Of a DNA stretch of 64,000 nt, positions 16,224 through 25,239 are shown piece by piece. The DNA comes from Lachnoclostridium sp. An196 (GTDB lineage: Bacteria > Bacillota > Clostridia > Lachnospirales > Lachnospiraceae), in assembly GCF_002160135.1 (NCBI RefSeq), contig NZ_NFJZ01000001.1:430277-494276 (forward strand), given 5' to 3'. Position 1 is the stretch's first letter. The number at the start of each line of letters is the position of its first letter. Both the position numbers and the translations under genes were made by a program. Below the pieces are notes generated by a model, which saw nothing but the letters and a program-made list of their open reading frames with translations, did not search any database and was not told the origin of the DNA.

Positions 16224-17252
16224 ATGGGAGATATTGATTTTTCAGAGATCCAGCAGCTGCTGGATGAACTTCTGGGAAACGGCCTGGATTTTGGGGATAT
16301 GGTAATGCGGGGGACAGAAGGGGGACAGTTGTTTTCCTGGGAGTCGCTGGCGGGTTTCCTGCAGGATACATTTTTTAAAGAACTGCTGCAGCAACGGCAG
16401 ATGTGGGTACATATTCTGATTCTGGCAGTCGCGGCGGCGTTTCTGGTTCACTTTGCGGATGTCTTCCAGAACCGCAGTGTCTCACAGATCAGTTTCTGCA
16501 TGATCTATATGCTCCTTTTTCTGCTTCTGCTGACTTCGTTTCAGAACAGTATGGGGATCGCGGAGCAGGTTATGGATCATATGCGGGATTTTATGACCGT
16601 TCTTGCTCCGGCGTATTTTCTGGCCATGACTTTATCGGCGCGGGTGACGTCAGCCGGAGTGTATTATGAATTTATTCTCCTGCTGATTTCGGCGGTCCGC
16701 TGGCTGGCAGAGGCGTTTGTGCTTCCCTGCGTTGAGATCTATGTATTACTGACGCTGGTCAATGGAATGTCGGGAGAAGGCAGACTGGGACGTCTTACCG
16801 AACTGGTGGAAATGTTGGTGGGATGGAGCCTGAAAGCGGTATTGGCAGCAGTTATGGGATTTCATATGATACAGGGTCTGATTACTCCGGCGGCGGACGC
16901 GTTCCGGGCCTCTTCGGTCAGTAAAGGGATCGAGATGGTGCCGGGGGTGGGAGACGTGGGAGGTTCTGTCACAGATCTGGTGCTGGGTTCGGCGATGCTG
17001 ATCAAGAATGGCGTAGGAGCGGCTGCGCTGGCGGTGCTGATTCTGCTGTGTCTGGTCCCCCTGGCAAAGCTGGGGGTGATCATGGCGGCGTATTATCTGT
17101 TGGCAGCCATATTGCAGCCGGTGTCTGAAGAACGCATCACCGGCTGCCTGACCGGGATGGGCCATGCGGTCCGTCTGCTGTTCCAGACTGTTTTTACTGT
17201 CCTGGTGCTGTTTTTGCTGACTATTGCCCTGGCGACAGCGGCGTCCGGATAG
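16224..17252 (+). CDS. spoIIIAE: stage III sporulation protein AE
   Basis: A 342-residue polytopic membrane protein with about seven helices, somewhat shorter than the ~400 residues of Bacillus SpoIIIAE because the N-terminal secreted part is reduced. Conserved features include the central loop with AFRASSVSKGIEMVPGVGD. It starts one base after the spoIIIAD stop, inside the same operon. Confidence 0.94.
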   Translation: MGDIDFSEIQQLLDELLGNGLDFGDMVMRGTEGGQLFSWESLAGFLQDTFFKELLQQRQMWVHILILAVAAAFLVHFADVFQNRSVSQISFCMIYMLLFLLLLTSFQNSMGIAEQVMDHMRDFMTVLAPAYFLAMTLSARVTSAGVYYEFILLLISAVRWLAEAFVLPCVEIYVLLTLVNGMSGEGRLGRLTELVEMLVGWSLKAVLAAVMGFHMIQGLITPAADAFRASSVSKGIEMVPGVGDVGGSVTDLVLGSAMLIKNGVGAAALAVLILLCLVPLAKLGVIMAAYYLLAAILQPVSEERITGCLTGMGHAVRLLFQTVFTVLVLFLLTIALATAASG

Positions 17253-17269
17253 AGAGGGGGTATGCCGGG

Positions 17270-17503
17270 ATGCAGGAGATTCTGGATATGGTAAGATATG
17301 TGGCGGTTTTTTATCTGCTGGAGCAGACGGTGCTGAATCTGCTTCCCGGCAAAATTTATGAGAAATATGTGCGGTTTTATCTGGGGCTTTTGCTGGTACT
17401 GCTGCTGCTCCAGCCGGTTTTAAGGATATTCCGTCTGACAGAGACTCTGGATGCGGAAGCGCTGGTATACGAAACCGTGCAGGAAGCGGACGATCTGCGG
17501 TAG
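17270..17503 (+). CDS. spoIIIAF: stage III sporulation protein AF, short form
   Basis: A 77-residue protein in the exact operon position of spoIIIAF. It has the N-terminal helix (residues 5-25) and second helix (~37-55) of the family, but Bacillus SpoIIIAF is about 200 residues, so the soluble C-terminal domain is missing. The stop at 17501-17503 is followed 22 bp later by spoIIIAG, and neither other frame offers a continuation. Either this lineage uses a minimal membrane form or the gene was shortened by deletion. Confidence 0.8.
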   Translation: MQEILDMVRYVAVFYLLEQTVLNLLPGKIYEKYVRFYLGLLLVLLLLQPVLRIFRLTETLDAEALVYETVQEADDLR

Positions 17504-17525
17504 ATGCTGAGAGGAGGCGGGAACT

Positions 17526-18050
17526 GTGCCGGTGAAATGGAATGAAATCAAAAAGAGATACTGGCCGCCAAGGAAAGATCAGCTGTTGATTCTGGTGCTG
17601 TTCGGTCTTTTGCTGGCGGTGATAGCGATTCCGGTAGACAGGGAGAAACCGGTGGGAGAGGAGAAAGAAGAAACAGCGCGGGAGGATGCGGAAAACGACT
17701 ATGAAACCCGAATGGAGCAGAAACTGGGTGAGCTTCTGTCTCGGGTAGAAGGAGTGGGAAATGTTGAAATTATGCTGACTTTCGAGGGAAGCGGGGAAAA
17801 ACAGGTGGAGAAGGACCAGACAGTTACGGAAGACAGCACACAGGAAGAGACAGTCTATGAAGAGAGCGGGAACAGCGGACGAACCCCATATGTGGCTTCC
17901 GAAACTAATCCGAGAGTGGAAGGAGTTCTGGTGATCGCCGAGGGAGGGGATTCCAGCAGAGTGAAGCAGGAGATTATAGAGGCCGCGCAGGCATTATTTG
18001 GCATAGAGGCTCATAAAATTAAAATAATGAAAATGGAGGGAAGCAAGTGA
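17526..18050 (+). CDS. spoIIIAG: stage III sporulation protein AG
   Basis: A 174-residue protein with a GTG start after GAGAGGAGGCG, one N-terminal helix (residues ~21-36) and a C-terminal ring-building domain (LLSRVEGVGNVEIMLTF ... VEGVLVIAEGG). In Bacillus SpoIIIAG forms a large ring in the intermembrane space. Its TGA overlaps the spoIIIAH start (GTGA). Confidence 0.95.
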   Translation: MPVKWNEIKKRYWPPRKDQLLILVLFGLLLAVIAIPVDREKPVGEEKEETAREDAENDYETRMEQKLGELLSRVEGVGNVEIMLTFEGSGEKQVEKDQTVTEDSTQEETVYEESGNSGRTPYVASETNPRVEGVLVIAEGGDSSRVKQEIIEAAQALFGIEAHKIKIMKMEGSK

Positions 18051-18748
18051 AGCAGATATTTAAGAAACCGGTATTCAAAAAAAATCAGATGATTATCACC
18101 GCGCTGGCCGCCATGATCGCGGTGGCCGGATACCTGAATTATTCGGGGACCGGACTGGATGAGGATTTATTAAGCGCCAACAGCTCGGCGATCGAAGATA
18201 CAGAGGATGCAAGCGTGGCAGAAGATATTTCGGCGGAAGATATCTATGCGCAGACCGGTACGGAGGAGACCGGGGACATCGCCAGCCTGGATGAAGATAC
18301 GGAAGCTGCAGAAGAAGAGGCAGAACCTGCGGCGGAAGAACAGGCGGAAGCAGAAGTGGGAGATACGGTGATGGTGGGAAGCAGCGTAGGCGTGGGCCTG
18401 GTGTCGGAAGCAAAAGTGACCAGGGAACAGACACGTTCCAGAAATAAGGAAATACTTATGGAGTTAATCAACAGCACCAATATTACAGATGAACAGAAGC
18501 AGGGAGCAATCGATGAAATGGTGGAGATGACGGACATTGCGGAGAAGGAACTGGCGGCGGAGACGCTGCTGTCCGCGCAGGGCTTTAACGACGTGGTAGT
18601 CAGTATCAATGAATCTTCGGCGGATGTGGTAGTGAGCAACACGCAGGTCAGTGACGCGGAGCGTGCCCAGATCGAGGATATCGTAAAACGGAAAACCGGA
18701 ATCGAAGCGGCAAATATCACCATCACTCCCGTAACTGCGGCGGAGTAA
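18047..18748 (+). CDS. spoIIIAH: stage III sporulation protein AH
   Basis: A 233-residue protein with a membrane helix (~15-32), a very acidic linker (~35-105) and a C-terminal YscJ/FliF-like domain (~125-230, including AAETLLSAQGFNDVVVSI). In Bacillus it binds SpoIIQ across the septum. GTG start overlapping the spoIIIAG stop. It is the last gene of the operon; no strong terminator follows before the feo promoter. Confidence 0.94.
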   Translation: MKQIFKKPVFKKNQMIITALAAMIAVAGYLNYSGTGLDEDLLSANSSAIEDTEDASVAEDISAEDIYAQTGTEETGDIASLDEDTEAAEEEAEPAAEEQAEAEVGDTVMVGSSVGVGLVSEAKVTREQTRSRNKEILMELINSTNITDEQKQGAIDEMVEMTDIAEKELAAETLLSAQGFNDVVVSINESSADVVVSNTQVSDAERAQIEDIVKRKTGIEAANITITPVTAAE

Positions 18749-18759
18749 ATCCGGGTCTG

Positions 18760-18818
18760 TTGCATAAATAATAAAAATTCGCTATAATGCAGCTGATAAA
18801 TATTATCAGCTGCATTAT
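18760..18818 (+). promoter_or_regulatory. feoAB promoter with Fur box inside a perfect 35-bp palindrome
   Basis: TTGCAT (18760-18765) and TATAAT (18783-18788) are 17 bp apart. Overlapping the predicted start, TGATAAATATTATCA (18794-18808) matches the Bacillus 7-1-7 Fur consensus TGATAATnATTATCA with one mismatch. The box is the core of a longer perfect palindrome with 16-bp arms (18784-18799 and 18803-18818). Iron-loaded Fur would block transcription of feoA and feoB. Confidence 0.82.
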
Positions 18819-18896
18819 GATGTTTGAGCCCCGGACAACCGGAGAATAAAGATATCAGCATATATTTGCCGGGGCAGACGAGCGAGAGGTGTACAG

Positions 18897-19118
18897 ATGA
18901 GATTGAATGAAGGAGCGAAAGGCAGCAGGCTCAAAGTGCTGCATATGGACCTTCCCGTCCAGACGGAACGCCGCCTGGAAGTGCTGGGAATGCTGGAAGG
19001 AACTGTGATTTCTGTGGTGAACAGGAAGAAAAGAGGGGCTATGATTATCAAGATCAGAGGCACCCGGTTTGCAATAGGAGAACAGATCACAAAGAACATC
19101 GAGGTGGAACCGGTATGA
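18897..19118 (+). CDS. feoA: ferrous iron transport protein A
   Basis: A 73-residue SH3-like FeoA protein with LGMLEGT and IRGTRFAIGEQI segments typical of the family. It is a small cytoplasmic partner of FeoB. A 78-bp leader separates it from the Fur-box palindrome. The gene overlaps feoB by 4 bases (ATGA). Confidence 0.94.
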   Translation: MRLNEGAKGSRLKVLHMDLPVQTERRLEVLGMLEGTVISVVNRKKRGAMIIKIRGTRFAIGEQITKNIEVEPV

Positions 19119-21169
19119 GTAAGAAGGAATTGACGGTAGGATTTGTAGGAAATCCGAACTGTGGAAAAACGACATTATTTAATGCCTATACAGGAGCTAA
19201 TCTGAAAGTGGCCAACTGGCCGGGAGTAACGGTGGAAAAAAAAGAAGGAGCCATGCGTTTTCATGACGATACGTTCCGTCTGGTGGATCTGCCCGGTACA
19301 TACAGCCTGACTTCCTATACAATGGAAGAGACTGTGACAAGGCAGTACATATTGAGCGATGAGGTGGATGTGATCGTGGACGTGGCAGACGCGTCGGCGC
19401 TGGAGAGAAATCTCTATCTGACGCTTCAGCTGATTGAACTGGGGAAACCGGTGGTTCTGGCGCTGAATATGATGGATATTGTTCAGGAGCGGGGGATGGA
19501 GATCGATCTGCACCGCCTGCCGGAGATGCTGGGGATTCCCTGTGTGCCTGTCTCGGCACGCAGAAAGACCGGTCTTGAGATCCTGATTCATACGGTGGCC
19601 CATCATAAGGATAAAATTCTGGGAGAGAAACTGATTCACCATCATGAGCCTGAAGAAAGCCATCACAAGGACGCGGAAGAACATCATAAAATGTACGCCA
19701 TGGTGTACTCCGACGATGTGGAGGACAAGATTGACGAGATATCGGATCTTTTGCAGAAAAATTATCCGAAGATCGATAATCTGCGCTGGCATGCCATAAA
19801 AGTGCTGGAGAACGATGTGGAGATCCGCAAAGCATATCCGCTGAACTGGTCGGAGATTCTGGAGAGGGATTATGAAAAAGAAATCATCAACCAGAAGTTT
19901 TCTTTTATTGAAGAAATTATGACGGAGTGTGTGGCGAACCGGAGCCGGAAGGCAGAGTCAACAGACCGTATCGACCGGGTCCTGACACATCCGGTATGGG
20001 GGCTGCCGGTCTTTCTGCTGATCATGGCGCTGGTGTTTTTCCTGACATTTACTGTGGGAGACTGGCTGAAAGGCTATTTTGAGATCGGGCTGGACAGTCT
20101 GACAGGGCTTGTCACATCAGCGATGGAAACGATCCATACGAACCCGCTGCTGATCTCTCTGGTTACGGACGGTATCCTGGCCGGTGTGGGAGGAATTCTG
20201 ACTTTTCTGCCCAATATATTTATTCTGTTCCTGGCGCTGGCTTTTCTGGAGGACAGCGGATATATGGCCAGAGTGGCGTATGTGATGGACGGTATCATGG
20301 GAAAGATCGGCCTTTCCGGACGTGCTTTTCTGCCTATGCTGCTGGGATTCGGCTGTACGGTGCCGGCGGTTATGGCTTCCAGGGTGCTGGAAAATCCCCG
20401 GGATCGTCTGAAGACGATCATGGTCACACCGTTTATGTCCTGCAGCGCGCGTCTGCCCATCTATGTGCTTTTTTCTGAGATGTTTTTCGGCGACAGAGCG
20501 ATGATCGCCGCATTTTCCATGTATGTGCTCGGACTGGCGATGGCGATTCTGGGCGCCTTTATCATGAAGCTGGCGGACCGGAAAGAGAACGGAAATATGC
20601 TTTTGATCGAGCTGCCGGAATATAAGACGCCCAATGCCCATACGATCCGGGTCTATGTATGGGAGAAAGTGAAAGATTATCTGACGAAGGCCGGAACGAC
20701 AATCTTCCTTGCCTCCATGATTATGTGGTGCGTGATGAATTTAGGACCTCAGGGATTTACGACAGATATGGAACAGAGTTTCGGGGCTCTGATCGGTAAA
20801 ACGCTCGTGCCGGTTTTTGCGCCGCTGGGGCTTGGCTACTGGCAGATCGTACTGGCGCTGATCTCCGGAATCGCGGCAAAAGAAGTTGTGGTGTCCAGCT
20901 GCAGCGTCCTGTTCGGCATTGGCAATGTGACCGGAATTTCCGGTATGAACGGACTGGCCGCCGTGCTGGAAGGTATGGGATTCGGAGCGCTCAACGCCTA
21001 TGCGCTGATGGTATTCTGCCTTCTTTATGTACCTTGTCTGGCGACGCTTGCTACGGTGAAAAGAGAGACAGGGAGCTGGAAATGGACCGGACTTATGGTT
21101 TGCGTACAGCTTCTGATTGCCTGGCTGATGGCATTTCTGGTCTTCCAGGCAGGATCTGCTGTTTTTTAG
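19115..21169 (+). CDS. feoB: ferrous iron transporter B
   Basis: A 684-residue Fe(II) importer with an N-terminal G domain (G1 GNPNCGKT at 12-19, G3 DLPG, G4 NMMD) and a C-terminal polytopic membrane domain with two Gate repeats (LPMLLGFGCTVPAVMASR and SGIAAKEVVVSS). A His-rich insert around residues 175-194 holds seven His in 17 residues and links the G domain to the GDI region; a metal-sensing role is possible. Regulated with feoA by the upstream Fur box. Confidence 0.96.
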   Translation: MSKKELTVGFVGNPNCGKTTLFNAYTGANLKVANWPGVTVEKKEGAMRFHDDTFRLVDLPGTYSLTSYTMEETVTRQYILSDEVDVIVDVADASALERNLYLTLQLIELGKPVVLALNMMDIVQERGMEIDLHRLPEMLGIPCVPVSARRKTGLEILIHTVAHHKDKILGEKLIHHHEPEESHHKDAEEHHKMYAMVYSDDVEDKIDEISDLLQKNYPKIDNLRWHAIKVLENDVEIRKAYPLNWSEILERDYEKEIINQKFSFIEEIMTECVANRSRKAESTDRIDRVLTHPVWGLPVFLLIMALVFFLTFTVGDWLKGYFEIGLDSLTGLVTSAMETIHTNPLLISLVTDGILAGVGGILTFLPNIFILFLALAFLEDSGYMARVAYVMDGIMGKIGLSGRAFLPMLLGFGCTVPAVMASRVLENPRDRLKTIMVTPFMSCSARLPIYVLFSEMFFGDRAMIAAFSMYVLGLAMAILGAFIMKLADRKENGNMLLIELPEYKTPNAHTIRVYVWEKVKDYLTKAGTTIFLASMIMWCVMNLGPQGFTTDMEQSFGALIGKTLVPVFAPLGLGYWQIVLALISGIAAKEVVVSSCSVLFGIGNVTGISGMNGLAAVLEGMGFGALNAYALMVFCLLYVPCLATLATVKRETGSWKWTGLMVCVQLLIAWLMAFLVFQAGSAVF

Positions 21170-21179
21170 AATACAGGGA

Positions 21180-21233
21180 TTGACAAATGAACCGGGGCAG
21201 AGTATTATTGTACTATATTAATAATACAATAAT
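21180..21233 (+). promoter_or_regulatory. promoter and operator of the GntR/ABC operon
   Basis: TTGACA (21180-21185) and TATTAT (21203-21208) are 17 bp apart. Two nested dyads cover the -10 region and start site: GTATTATT (21202-21209) with AATAATAC (21220-21227), and ATTATTGTA (21204-21212) with TACAATAAT (21225-21233). YtrA-type GntR repressors commonly control their own operon, so this is the likely operator. Confidence 0.7.
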
Positions 21234-21254
21234 GCACGGCAAAGGAGTGAGCAG

Positions 21255-21614
21255 ATGGAATGGAAACTGGATGACAGCCGCCCGATCTGGATCCAGCTGC
21301 AGGAACAGCTGACCAGAATGATTCTTTCCGGACGATTTCGTGCGGGTGAAAGACTGCCCAGCGTGAGAGAACTGGCATCGGAAGCAGGAGTGAATCCCAA
21401 TACCATGCAGCGCGCACTGGCAGGGCTGGACGCGGAAGGGCTCACGGTAACGAACCGTACCGCGGGACGGACAGTGACGGAGGATGACTCGGTACTGGAA
21501 GGAATGCGTGCGAAGCTGGCGAGAGAACTGATCCGGCAGTTTTATGAAGAGGTGGAGCAGCTGGGATATGCCAGAGATCAGGCGCTGGAATTGTTAAAGA
21601 GGAGTGGAAGTTAG
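21255..21614 (+). CDS. GntR family regulator, YtrA-like
   Basis: A 119-residue protein with a winged HTH (~residues 5-75: PIWIQLQEQLTRMILSGRF, LPSVRELASEAGVNPNTMQRAL) and a short helical tail, the size of the YtrA subfamily that lacks a large effector domain. It ends directly before the ABC ATPase start (TAG then ATG). It probably represses the whole operon and responds to a cell-envelope or antibiotic signal, as known for YtrA relatives. Confidence 0.92.
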   Translation: MEWKLDDSRPIWIQLQEQLTRMILSGRFRAGERLPSVRELASEAGVNPNTMQRALAGLDAEGLTVTNRTAGRTVTEDDSVLEGMRAKLARELIRQFYEEVEQLGYARDQALELLKRSGS

Positions 21615-22349
21615 ATGGGTGAAGTTTTGATACAGTGTCAGGATGTGTGGAAATACTACGGGAGAAAAGAAGCGCTGAGAGGCCTGGATTTTCAACTGTC
21701 CGGCGGACGGATTGTAGGACTTCTCGGCCCTAACGGATCCGGAAAGACGACTCTGATGAAGGTGCTGAACGGTCTTCTGCGGCCGGAGAAAGGAGTGGTT
21801 CTGATCGACGGAGAGGAGCCTGGAATTTATACGAAATCTGTCGTCAGTTATTTGCCGGACAAGACGTATTTTGCGGATTGGATGAAAGTCAGCGATCTGT
21901 TTGATCTGTTTCAGGATTTTTATGAAGATTTTGACCGGGAAAAAGCGGAGCAGATGTGCGAAACGCTTCAGATTCAGACAAATCAGAAAATGAAGATCCT
22001 GTCCAAAGGTACCAGAGAAAAAGTGCAGTTGATTCTGGTCATGAGCCGCAGCGCAAAGCTGTATCTTCTGGATGAGCCGATCGCAGGGGTGGATCCGGCA
22101 GCCCGGGATTATATTCTTGCGACGATTTTGAATAATTATAATCCGGAGGGAACTGTCCTGATCTCTACTCATCTGATTGCGGATGTGGAGAGGGTACTGG
22201 ACGAAGTCCTTTTTATTCAGGACGGAAAAGTGATCCGCCAGGAGATGGTGGATGATATCCGCGAACAGGAAGGAAAATCAGTGGATGAACTGTTCCGGGA
22301 AATATTCCGGACGGTGCCTTATGGCGGAGGTACGGCGAATGTTAGGTAA
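21615..22349 (+). CDS. ABC transporter ATP-binding protein
   Basis: A 244-residue ATPase with Walker A GPNGSGKT (~residues 37-44), a variant signature LSKGTREKVQ in place of LSGGQ, and Walker B LYLLDEP (~153-159). The sequence style matches YtrB/BcrA-type exporters or sensors. Its end overlaps the permease gene by 11 bases. Cytoplasmic partner of the membrane protein that follows. Confidence 0.94.
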   Translation: MGEVLIQCQDVWKYYGRKEALRGLDFQLSGGRIVGLLGPNGSGKTTLMKVLNGLLRPEKGVVLIDGEEPGIYTKSVVSYLPDKTYFADWMKVSDLFDLFQDFYEDFDREKAEQMCETLQIQTNQKMKILSKGTREKVQLILVMSRSAKLYLLDEPIAGVDPAARDYILATILNNYNPEGTVLISTHLIADVERVLDEVLFIQDGKVIRQEMVDDIREQEGKSVDELFREIFRTVPYGGGTANVR

Positions 22350-23187
22350 ATTAATTAAATATGATATGAAATCTATCTCAAGGACGTTGATTCCGCTATG
22401 GATTCTGGCGCCGGTCATCTCCCTCTTGTTCAGCATATCTATCAGGGGGCTGGTCGGGACAGCGGAGTACGCCGTCCAGAATACTCTGGAGAATCAGGCG
22501 CTTATTCAGGGCAGCGCGATTATTACCGGTATCACTACACTGGTTTTTTTCGGAGTTATGATCGCTATTCTGGTGATGACGGTTCTGTTCATTATTCAGA
22601 GATTCTGGAACGGACTGCTGAAAGAAGAAGGATACCTGATGTTTACGCTTCCGGTGGAAACATGGGAATTGGTAGTTTCCAAGGGAATCTGTGCGACAGT
22701 GGTCAGCTGTGTCAGTATCCTGGTGGGAGTGGTCAGCTGCGTGGTGATGTTTATGGGCGCGATCAGCGGTTTTGACGAACTCTGGAATGGAATCGGACAG
22801 CTGATCGGATACGCGGTGAAAGCGGACGGCGTAATGATATGGTCCTGCAATGTGGTTCTTTTTGTGTTGCTGATGATCGTAGGTACGGCGGAGAGCGTCT
22901 ACCGCGTGTATGCAGCCATGGCTCTGGGCCAGCTTTTTGAAGGGCACAGAGTAGTTGGCGCCTGTGTATCTTATATCGGCATCGGCATTGCGTGGTCGTT
23001 GATCTCAGGGATCTTTACAATTATTGTCAGCCTGGCGCTGCCGGATACAGCATATTATCTTACGGAGGACTTTGGCGTATTCGGACTGTTGTATATGCTG
23101 GTTCTGCTTCTGATCACATTATTCCAGATTGTGATCTGGCATCTGATGACTGTGCATATTCTGTCCAGGCATTTAAATCTTGAATAA
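22339..23187 (+). CDS. ABC transporter membrane protein (YtrC/D-like)
   Basis: A 282-residue polytopic protein with six predicted helices. The start is ATG 22339 (MLGKLIKYDMKSISRTL), eight bases after GGAGG; the open frame upstream of it runs inside the ATPase gene and is not used. It is the permease subunit for the preceding ATPase. Substrate unknown; peptide antibiotics or lipid-II-cycle signals are usual for this operon type. Confidence 0.88.
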   Translation: MLGKLIKYDMKSISRTLIPLWILAPVISLLFSISIRGLVGTAEYAVQNTLENQALIQGSAIITGITTLVFFGVMIAILVMTVLFIIQRFWNGLLKEEGYLMFTLPVETWELVVSKGICATVVSCVSILVGVVSCVVMFMGAISGFDELWNGIGQLIGYAVKADGVMIWSCNVVLFVLLMIVGTAESVYRVYAAMALGQLFEGHRVVGACVSYIGIGIAWSLISGIFTIIVSLALPDTAYYLTEDFGVFGLLYMLVLLLITLFQIVIWHLMTVHILSRHLNLE

Positions 23188-23243
23188 AAAAAGAATTTCC
23201 AGTACAATAGTAAGAAATTGGCATGGAAAGGAAAAACACAATT

Positions 23244-24548
23244 ATGGACTATAGTATTTTTGAGCTGCTGTTTTTTCTGTTCATTTATTCTTTTTTGGGC
23301 TGGTGTCTGGAAGTCCTGTATATGGCTGTGCAGACCGGCAGGTTCTGCAACAGAGGTGTACTGAATCTGCCGCTGTCCCTTTCTTATGGGATAGCGGCAG
23401 TTTTGCTGATTCTGATCCAGCCTACGCTGAGAGAACACTGGCTTTTTCAGCCTGTGGCATATATGGTGATTACTTCCGCAGTGGCTCAGCTGGCGTCGGA
23501 AGTGTCATATCGTCTGACCGGAAAGAAGTTGTGGAATCAGGATGAAAAATCAGTATACGCCGGCAGGGTGAAGGGGTTTCTCTATATGGCAGCTGCGGCC
23601 GTATGCGCCATGCTGGTGATCCTGCTGGTGCATCCGTTTCTGTATCTGGCGGTTCATGCGCTTCCTGATCTTCTGATACAGATCGTTTCCGGCGTGCTTC
23701 TGGTGCTGGTGGTCATAGACGCGTCGGCCGTTTATCTGGCATCCAGGAAAAAGCTGCAGGCGGGCAGAGTGCGGACGCTGGCAGCGGGACTGCAGGTGCA
23801 GAAAAAGACTGTGGGAAGCCGTTTGACGGCACATATCTGGAACCGGCTTAAGAAAGCATATCCCAAGCTGCAGGCGGCAGAAGACGGTGAAGAAGAAAAT
23901 CGGAAAAATTATGTGTTCGCGAAAGGAATCTGTCTGGATAAAGTATTCTGGATTTTCGTGATCACCGCAGTTGCCGGAGTCGTGATTGAGACGGTCTTTG
24001 TGGGCGTTACAACCGGAAGGTGGATGAGCCGGGCCAGTCTGCTTTACGGCCCCTTCAGCATTGTATGGGGAGCGGGAGGAGCGCTCCTGACGGTGCTTCT
24101 TCATAAATTGTCAAGCAAAGACGACAGGTATATCTTTCTGGGGGGATTTTTCCTGGGAGGCACTTATGAATATATGTGCAGCGTGATCAGCGAGGTCTTT
24201 TTCGGAACAGTATTCTGGGACTACAGCGATATGCCCTTCAATATCGGAGGGCGGACAAATCTTTTGTTTTGTATCTTCTGGGGAATCCTTGCTCTGGTAT
24301 GGGTGAAGATTATTTATCCGAAGCTCAGCGGACTGATTGAAAGGATTCCGCCCATGACGGGCAAGATCGTGACCTGGGTATGCATGGTGCTGATGGCCTG
24401 CGATCTGGCGATTTCCGGCATGGCGCTGCTTCGCTACGTAGAGCGGAAAGAAGGAATCCCCGCAAGAAATATTGTGGAAGAATATGTAGATTATCAGTGT
24501 CCGGATGAATATGTGGAAGTAATATGGCCCAATATGAGAATGCGCTAG
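23244..24548 (+). CDS. membrane protein with two CmpB-like (PF06541-type) regions
   Basis: A 434-residue integral membrane protein, often annotated as a putative ABC transporter permease. Two similar regions are visible: FLFIYSFLGWCLEVLYM with a following GRFCNRGVLNLPLS (N-half), and VVIETVFVGVTTGRWMSR with LLYGPFSIVWG (C-half), then DMPFNIGGRTNLLFCIFWG. The function of this family is not established. I choose ATG 23244, 11 bases after GGAAAGGA, over ATG 23223, which lacks a ribosome site. It meets the next gene tail to tail with a 4-bp overlap. Confidence 0.8.
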   Translation: MDYSIFELLFFLFIYSFLGWCLEVLYMAVQTGRFCNRGVLNLPLSLSYGIAAVLLILIQPTLREHWLFQPVAYMVITSAVAQLASEVSYRLTGKKLWNQDEKSVYAGRVKGFLYMAAAAVCAMLVILLVHPFLYLAVHALPDLLIQIVSGVLLVLVVIDASAVYLASRKKLQAGRVRTLAAGLQVQKKTVGSRLTAHIWNRLKKAYPKLQAAEDGEEENRKNYVFAKGICLDKVFWIFVITAVAGVVIETVFVGVTTGRWMSRASLLYGPFSIVWGAGGALLTVLLHKLSSKDDRYIFLGGFFLGGTYEYMCSVISEVFFGTVFWDYSDMPFNIGGRTNLLFCIFWGILALVWVKIIYPKLSGLIERIPPMTGKIVTWVCMVLMACDLAISGMALLRYVERKEGIPARNIVEEYVDYQCPDEYVEVIWPNMRMR

Positions 24549-25201
24549 GCATCAAGGACTCCAAGAGCGGCCGGATCCGTGATCTCGACCGTCCCCCGCG
24601 AGAGGCGGACGTATCCTTCCCTCTGGAAATACCGAAGCATCCGGGTGACGACCTCTCTGGCGGTTCCCAGGTGAGCAGCGATTTTCTCATGCGTGATTTT
24701 CAGTACGGGACTGTCCTCCGCAGAGGATTCCTCCAGAAGGAAAGAGGCCAGACGCCGGTCCATGCTTTTCCACATAATCTGTTCGATCAGCCACATGACC
24801 TCTGAAAATCTGGAAGCCATGATCTGATTGGTATAATTGGCCAGAACCGCGGATCCGTCCATGATCTTTTTATAGGTGCCGGAAGGAATGACCCAGAGAT
24901 CTGTGTCCTGTTCCGCTTCGATAAAGATATCGAACTGAATGTTCTGCATGATGCATGAGGCGGAAAAAAGGCAGATATCCCGGGGATAAAGCCGGTACAG
25001 GGTAACTTCCCGGCCGTCTTCAGAAGAGAGGAAGGCGCGCAGACGTCCTGTCCGCACCACAAGAAGGCCAATGCAGTCGCCGGAGCCGCTGTGAAGTATG
25101 GTTCCTTTCGAGATAGAGCGGGATGAGCAGGAGGCGGAAAGATTCGTCTGTTCCTTTTCTGTCAGCTGGTCCCAGACCGGAAAATAATTTGAAATATCCA
25201 T
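24545..25201 (-). CDS. Crp/Fnr family transcription regulator
   Basis: A 218-residue regulator with an N-terminal cyclic-nucleotide-binding-like beta barrel (~residues 15-120) and a C-terminal winged HTH (~150-212, HEKIAAHLGTAREVVTRMLRYFQREG). No N-terminal Cys cluster for an iron-sulfur centre is seen, although C86 and C91 are present in the barrel (ICLFSASCIM). It is divergent from the trx genes, so it probably controls them or itself under redox stress. Confidence 0.92.
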   Translation of the reverse strand: MDISNYFPVWDQLTEKEQTNLSASCSSRSISKGTILHSGSGDCIGLLVVRTGRLRAFLSSEDGREVTLYRLYPRDICLFSASCIMQNIQFDIFIEAEQDTDLWVIPSGTYKKIMDGSAVLANYTNQIMASRFSEVMWLIEQIMWKSMDRRLASFLLEESSAEDSPVLKITHEKIAAHLGTAREVVTRMLRYFQREGYVRLSRGTVEITDPAALGVLDA

Positions 25202-25239
25202 GACTGTTTCTCCTTTATGGAATCAGTATAGGACATTTT

